This document shows, piece after piece, positions 58,435-64,000 of a stretch of 64,000 nucleotides of DNA (positions are counted from its first letter, which is position 1; the number at the start of each line of letters is the position of its first letter). The notes beneath the pieces are model-generated. The model worked only from the letters and a program-made list of their open reading frames with translations, searched no databases and was not told the origin of the DNA. The position numbers were made by a program, and so were the translations under genes. Source of the stretch: Micropterix aruncella (lineage: Eukaryota; Arthropoda; Insecta; Lepidoptera; Micropterigidae); the NCBI GenBank assembly GCA_944548615.1, contig OX155980.1, positions 3,514,195 through 3,578,194 on the forward strand, in the 5' to 3' direction.

Positions 58435-58560
58435 TCAAAAAATCATTGAGAAAAGCATCGATTCAAAAAGTATCGAGTACAAAAGTATCGGTATCCAAAC
58501 AAGAGTACTCGATACCAAAAGGTATCGAAAAAAAATCGTGTCCCTAACCGTGAGTCACCT
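58435..58560. repeat. TATCG-rich repeat, right block
   Basis: Counterpart of 56960-57110; contains CATCGATTC, AAGTATCGAGTAC, AAGTATCGGTATCC, ACTCGATACC and GGTATCGAAAAA. Confidence 0.55.
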
Positions 58561-58957
58561 CATTTGGAGATATGTAGCTGCAACAAAGTATAATATATTT
58601 GTTTTTACTAGAAGGAAAATGTTATCTCAGAGTTTATCGCTGTGATATCGCTGGAGGTCAGGCAGAGTAACGCGGAACATACATTATAATAACAGAAGAT
58701 GGATTAATTTCATACAAAGTTGTATACCAGATATGCATGGCGATAAACGGATTTCTTTACAAACCTTATCAAATATAAAAATATTATACTGTTTTCTATA
58801 ATGTTTCTTTATATATTTTTTAATATTATACAATTTTATACAGGTTTACCTTATTTTGATAACATTACACAGTCTTTATTATAAACTTCTCTGCCAGAAA
58901 TTAAGATTGAAGTTTCTTCTTTCATTTCATTGAGCGTATGGAGGTTTTTTTATTTTT
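58561..58957. other. Non-coding, nothing recognised
   Basis: AT-rich sequence with no feature seen. Confidence 0.4.
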
Positions 58958-59572
58958 AAGCTATTGCATAGCTTTTATCGCGGGCCTAGAGGCCTGCGCG
59001 GCGACCGAATGAAGAAATTTCTTAACGAAAATTAATGATTTTAAACTGATAATTACGTCTAAACGAGTACTGCTTACGATTCGAAAAAAATATATGTTAA
59101 ACAAGAACATTTTCCTAATATTCTTAGCTTTGAATATTGTAGATTTTGTTTATATTACATAGTGTAATTAATTTTTGAAATTAGGTCTAACCGAACACAA
59201 AAACGACTACTACGCAAATACTATCTGGTGTATTATTATGAAACCTGCACCATTTTAAAGATAATTTAATTATCTATCTTTTCATCTACGATTTTTTTTG
59301 AATAGTCAAAGAAAAGAATAATATCCGTTTTTTTTGCTTTATCGAATAAAATTCGTGCGCGGCGATCTATCGGAAGACGTTTAAATTATTCCGAGTCATT
59401 TGCTTCCGCAGCGGCAAATGATTCGGAATAATTTCAACGTTTTCCGATAGAGCGCAGTTATCGGATATCAGAAAAAAATAAATATATAGAATAAATAAAT
59501 AATTATAATTGCATAAGTTGTTAAAAATGCTAGGCAATAGCTTTACCGCGGCAGTCCCCGAGTGCCAGACGT
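58958..59572 (-). mobile_element. Family A element, copy 12
   Basis: Minus-strand copy with two small insertions (an extra AGGC at 58987 and GTCAAAGAAAAGAATAATAT near 59305). Palindrome about 59360-59455. Confidence 0.88.
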
Positions 59573-59897
59573 ATTTTTTTATTTCGATTTAATGGCTCGT
59601 TGATAACAAACTCAGCCTAATTGTATCATATTTTAAATGTTGGTAGCATTCGAAATTTGAATTATTTCGTTATGTCACCTTTATTTATGAAACGGCTTTG
59701 CCGAAGTGATCAATTTGTTTAATTTTTAATTCGTCTTAATTGGAGGCATTTTGTGTTCCAAAAGGATTAGCTTGATTTTTGAGATATATGGATGAATAGT
59801 GATCGTTCGTCGATATGCTACTAATTTCGTATACTAAATTTCTTTAAAACATTGCTGTATGTGACTTCAAAATATATAGAAAAGTAGGCAGATTATA
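59573..59897. other. Non-coding, nothing recognised
   Basis: No gene or repeat seen. Confidence 0.4.
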
Positions 59898-60242
59898 CAG
59901 GATGAGTTTTTAATTGGTGACATCCTTGAACAGAGTGAATTAGTACGAGCAAATAAACAATTTTGGATACCATTTTTTTAACAATTTGGAAAGCTGGACT
60001 GATAAATAAAAGTTTGACATGTGTTGAGCGCGCTGCGCCATCTAGCAATAGGTCAAATATCGCGTATAAACATTATTCGCAATATTTTTCCTGAAGGCAC
60101 AACGCACTCAACTCTTTGTATACTTTTTTTTGGTCATTAAAAATGTCACATTAAAAAAAAAAACAACGTAAAAAAATATATTCGTGATTTGCTCGTACTG
60201 ACTCACCCACTTCAAAGATGTCACTTATTAAAAACTCATCTG
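59898..60242. mobile_element. mariner-like MITE, 345 bp
   Basis: Ends CAGGATGAGTTTTTAATTGG and the complement of CAGATGAGTTTTTAATAAGT, with inverted similarity for about 55 bp (GTGACATC, TTAGTACGAGCAAAT). TA flanks both sides (59896-59897, 60243-60244), the Tc1/mariner target. No transposase. Confidence 0.82.
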
Positions 60243-60244
60243 TA

Positions 60245-60755
60245 CATATAAAAGCCTTCACACACACTTACGGTTTATTTTGACGTCATTAATTTAAATT
60301 GGTAGCTTTACGGTGTAATTAGTTTACCTACGATTAGTTTATTGAAAGTGAATAGGTAAGCAATATAGCACCAGTTAACAATAGTCATTCTAAGGAATAT
60401 AAAAAAAAATACAAAATGATTAAATAATATTAAAATAGTTAAAATACTGAAAATATCTATAAAAAATCCTTAAATAGAACAATAAAATATTATAATTATC
60501 CAAAAAATTGCACGCTTTGGAAACGCATCACCATTTATAACAAAATATTTTATATATTATATTGAGCAGAAGCATTACGTACAATATTTAAAATCTTTAA
60601 AATCACGAATACTATGGTACAATATATTTTTTAAATTTACAGTAAGGAAACCTAAAAATCGTGTTGGTGATATTTATTTTTGTTATTACATACTAATGAA
60701 AAATTAAATAATTATGAAACAAAAGACAATTAACAAAATGAGAATAAAAAAAAAT
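60245..60755. other. Non-coding, AT-rich
   Basis: Has words of the family C type (AATAGTTAAAATACTG, AATCCTTAAATAG) but no head, so assignment is uncertain. Confidence 0.35.
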
Positions 60756-61352
60756 ACGTGTGGCACTCGGGGACTGCCGCGGTAAAGCTATTGTATTGCA
60801 TTTTTTAACAACTTATGCAATTTTAATTATTTATTTATTTTATTTATTTTATTTTTTCTGATATCAGATAACTGCGCTCTATCGGAAAACGTTGAAATTA
60901 TTATCGGAAAACGTTGAATAATTTAAACGTCTTCCGATAGAGCGCCGCGCACGAATTTTTTATTCAATAAAGCAAAAAAAGCGGATATTATTGGAAAAAA
61001 CTACTATTCGAAAAAAATCGTAGATAAAAACATAGATAATTAAATTATCTTTAAAATGATGCAGGTTTCATAATAATACGCCAGATAGTATTTGCGTAGT
61101 AGTCGTTTTTGTATTCGGTTAGACCTAATTTCACAAATTAATTACACTATGTAATATAAACAAAATCTAAAATATTCAAATCTAAGAATATTAGGAAAAT
61201 GTTCTTGTTTAACATATATTTTTTTCGAATCGTAAGCAGTACTAGTTTAGACGTAATTATCAGTTTAAAATCATTAATATTCGTTAAGAAATTTCTTCAT
61301 TCGGTCGCCGCGCTGGCCTACTAGGCCCGCGATAAAAGCTATACAATAGCTT
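60756..61352 (+). mobile_element. Family A element, copy 13, palindrome damaged
   Basis: Plus-strand copy whose palindrome is shortened: ATTATTATCGGAAAACGTTG is followed directly by AATAATTTAAACGTC, so the top of the stem is lost and a piece of the left arm is repeated. It also carries a small insertion near 60985. Confidence 0.87.
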
Positions 61353-61527
61353 AAAAAAGTTACATTAAAGCATGTTGCATGAGGTTACATAACGAAGAAT
61401 TTAGAACAATTTTTAAGGCAAAGTGTTTCATTGATTTCGGTAAATCTTTCGATAAAGTTTACCAAGGGAAAATATTCACCGCTAAGTACACGAATCGTCG
61501 TTCTCAACTGGACCCGAGCCAAAACTG

Positions 61528-61611
61528 AAGGCCCCTCTTCACAATGGTTGATGATGGCCAATCTTGCTAAAGGCCCCTCTTCATAATGGCCGATGATGGC
61601 CAATCTTGCTA
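61528..61611. repeat. Two-copy 42-bp direct repeat
   Basis: AAGGCCCCTCTTCACAATGG and AAGGCCCCTCTTCATAATGG start two adjacent 42-bp units, each ending GATGGCCAATCTTGCT. They abut the minisatellite. Confidence 0.9.
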
Positions 61612-62250
61612 AGGTGGAAGCGAGTCGTCACCACTGTGACGTCAGAAAAATGTATGGGAAAGAGCGAGAGGGACATAGGCGATGCGGCCATCGCTGGCGA
61701 ATGTGTGAAGCCGGCATAAGGTGGAAGCGAGTCGGCACCACTATGACGTCAGAAAAATGTATGGGAAAGAGCGAGAGGGATAGGCGATGCGGCCATCGCT
61801 GGCGAATGTGTGAAGCGGGCATAAGGTGGAAGCGAGTCGGCACCACTATGACGTCAGAAAAATGTATGGGAAAGAGCGAGAGGGACATAGGCGATGCGGC
61901 CATCGCTGTCGAATGTGTGTAACAGGCATAAGGTGGAAGCGAGTCGGCACCACTATGACGTCAGAAAAATGTATGGGAAAGAGCGAGAGGGACATAGGCG
62001 ATGCGGCCATCGCTGTCGAATGTGTGTAGCAGGCATAAGGTGGAAGCGAGTCGGCACCACTATGACGTCAGAAAAATGTATGGGAAAGAGCGAGAGGGAC
62101 ATAGGCGATGCGGCCATCGCTGGCGAATGTGTGGAGCGGGCATAAGGTGGAAGCGAGTCGGCACCACTATGACGCCCGAAAAATGTATGGGAAAGACCGA
62201 GAGGGACATACGCGTTGCGGCCATCGCTTGCGAATGGGTGGAGCGGGCAT
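61611..62250. repeat. Minisatellite, six units of 105-107 bp
   Basis: Units at 61611, 61718, 61823, 61930, 62037 and 62144. Each has AAGGTGGAAGCGAGTCG, ATGACGTCAGAAAAATGTAT, GGGAAAGAGCGAGAGGGA and GATGCGGCCATCGCTGGCGA. The unit is not a multiple of three, yet open frames run on because few stops occur; no protein is supported. Five of six units keep the CRE-like TGACGTCA; the last has TGACGCCC. Confidence 0.95.
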
Positions 62251-63356
62251 GACGTTTTGGATTCATTAGTCTTAAACCTATCATAACCTTAAACCATTTC
62301 TACTACACGGTAGGTACAGCACATTGAGTAACACGAGTACATATCAACATAAAATGGACTCTGTAAATATTTGAATTTTCCTGGTATAGGTACGCCTCGT
62401 TATCTTTGTAAAGAGATAATTAGTGTTGTCGCCAAGCGGTGCTATATTATGAATGCCGTACGTTTGCCATAGAATTGCGGCATTAATCCTTTTTATTCTC
62501 TGGTTTTCCTAAATACACTCAAAAATATCTAAACTGCTTGAAAATGCTGATTTTTACAAATGCGTTAGAAGTTGGATTGTATAATTTATCATCAATTCTA
62601 TTAATGATCAACTTATTCAAATTAATAATCGGCTAAGAATAATTTAATAAAAATGAACAACTATGTATATCTATACAATCAATATTTATACAATATATTT
62701 ATACAATTTATCTATCAATAAGCTCTAAAATATTTTAAAGTTTTGATGCATCCGGAAGAGGCAAAAAACATAGAGTAACCTAAATAAAAGGTATAATACA
62801 AATGTTTGAACTTAGCTGAATAATTGGATAAAGGTTTAAAGTTTAATGTCAATAAACTTTTATTAAATAATCATCTATTTGTTATGAGCAATATGCGAAG
62901 AAATATCGATAAAAGGAACCAAAAGAGCTTTATGCTTTTAGATTACCAATTTTAAATTAACATATCACATATGTGTCAATTACAGTCATTCAAAAACTTA
63001 ATCTATTTGCCTTTTTACGCACATATACACCTTATTATGCCAGAAAGAAAACACGTCCCTAGCATTATATGTTAACCCCTTGAGAAAATCACCGAACGTT
63101 GCCAACCGTGCAATTTGGGTTAACGCTGATAAAGAGCCAATCATATATTACGTAATCACGTTTTCGGGATTTTTCGACCTCCCCCCCCCCTACCCTATGT
63201 CAACAGACGTAATCAGCAGCCAGACCCCCCCCCCACCCCCAAAGATTACGTAAGTAACCGAATTTGCGGAAAATGTGAAGTGAACCCTGAACCCTGAACC
63301 CGGCGTTTGTAAAGTGTTTCAAGACTCTTCCACAATGGCATAGGTCTGGATCCTTC
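62251..63356. other. Non-coding, with C-runs
   Basis: AT-rich to 63100, then two C-runs (about 63180-63192, 63225-63240) between ACGTAATC and GATTACGTAA words, a decayed inverted-repeat pattern suggesting a hAT-like or similar MITE. CCCTGAACCCTGAACCC follows near 63283-63300. Confidence 0.4.
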
Positions 63357-63587
63357 GTGCACTTTTTGTATTTTTTTTTAAACTGCCCTTACTCCTTATG
63401 GGCCCGCCGTTGTGTCTCCGGTCCCGAGAGGAGTGAAAACGCTTTGGCGTATGTACTGAGAAACGCCATGTGTAAATCCGCCATAGCTGATACGCTACAC
63501 GAACACGTTAATCTTTCCGCGATGGAGTTGGAGCGTGCAAGGGCTCGCTATTGTAGGGCCAATATGAACGTGCACCTGGAGTCATAA
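63357..63587 (+). other. Open frame of 76 codons, unrecognised
   Basis: The GC content and codon use of the second half (SENALAYVLRNAM, HEHVNLSAMELERARARYCR, then to a stop) look more coding-like than the surroundings. It is followed by CAAATCAAATCAAAT, a possible LINE-type tail, so a LINE C-terminus is one reading; a fragment of another gene is another. I do not recognise the protein. Confidence 0.3.
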
Positions 63588-64000
63588 AGCATTAGGCCGG
63601 ACGACGCGCGTAAGGATTGCAACAAGTCGACGTTGCTTATCGATAATTTACTCAAATCAAATCAAATATTTTTTTCTCTTAAAAACTTATATGTTTATTT
63701 TATTTTTATTTATTAATTTACAATAACTGCATATAATATGTCATATAAACACCATTTACATAATATGGTTGAGTTGGGTGAGATTGAGCACATCCTATGG
63801 TGAAAATGTTTATCCGCATTCCTAACTAGGTCAGAGACCCGTATCTAGGGATGCTGATTTTTGTTTAATTGTATCGACGATGTAGTTGCGTAGACATTGT
63901 ATCATTGCTTACATTTATACTTCTTACATTATTGAATTCCCTATAATGTTGCCGAACAAAATGAAAAATATTTATTATTTAGAATGTCGTACAAACTACA
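63588..64000. other. Probable LINE 3' UTR remnant
   Basis: AT-rich. CCTAACTAGGTCAGAGACC (about 63820) resembles 45500-45520. No gene seen. Confidence 0.35.

Noticed and set aside
61593..62252. Repetitive protein or CRISPR-like array
   Set aside because: Units are 105-107 bp with no unique spacers and not a multiple of three; it is a minisatellite in a eukaryotic genome.
63283..63300. Telomere-like CCCTGAACCCTGAACCC
   Set aside because: The insect telomere repeat is TTAGG; this is a three-unit chance repeat.

Overview
The window is eukaryotic and looks like a moth or butterfly (Lepidoptera) genome: it is AT-rich, has spliced genes with GT-AG introns, and is packed with the transposon types usual in that order (a short non-autonomous Helitron, tRNA-derived SINE, 5'-truncated LINEs, hAT, Harbinger-like and mariner-like MITEs). 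The assignment rests on repeat style and the two recognisable host genes; I could not test it by a database search.

Only two host genes are supported. (1) At 11495-11623 lies the last coding exon of ribosomal protein L27a (plus strand), with a clean splice acceptor and a polyadenylation signal; its earlier exons were not found in the window. (2) From 30025 to 56561 runs a three-exon, 172-codon gene for a LITAF-domain (LPS-induced TNF factor-like) membrane-associated zinc protein, with a Pro/Gln-rich PPxY N-terminus in exon 1, the first CxxC in exon 2 and the HxCxxC end in exon 3. Its introns are about 18.7 kb and 7.3 kb and hold most of the repeats in the right half. A possible 5' non-coding exon sits near 23240-23320.

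Everything else is repeat. Family A is a ~590-bp element present 13 times, with an AAGCTATTGCATAGC inverted repeat placed asymmetrically at its ends and a ~94-bp internal palindrome; it inserts in A/T runs, also as a head-to-tail pair, and resembles a Helentron-like (HLE2/HINE) or MITE element. Family B is a ~680-bp element in about twelve diverged copies, several flanked by 13-17 bp direct repeats, one end carrying a short hairpin with a TTCG-type loop; one locus (27272-28396) is a large fold-back. Family C is an AT-rich repeat with a conserved 'GTCCAATTGGCGG' head.

By region: 1-11 kb holds LINE pieces, a Helitron, two hAT elements, a ~985-bp tandem duplication and a three-layer nest (LINE, then hAT, then family A). 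11-18 kb holds RpL27A, family B and CpG-rich patches. 18-30 kb holds MITEs, family A and B, and a 282-bp tandem duplication. 30-57 kb is the LITAF gene; its first intron includes a 4.4-kb structure with ~800-bp inverted arms around a decayed ORF of an uncharacterised, possibly PIN/FEN-like nuclease family. 57-64 kb has more family A, TATCG-rich repeat ends, a mariner-like MITE and a six-unit 107-bp minisatellite with a CRE-like TGACGTCA in most units.

The two genes share no evident pathway. The strongest candidates for something undescribed are the decayed nuclease-like ORF between long inverted arms, family A, and family B.
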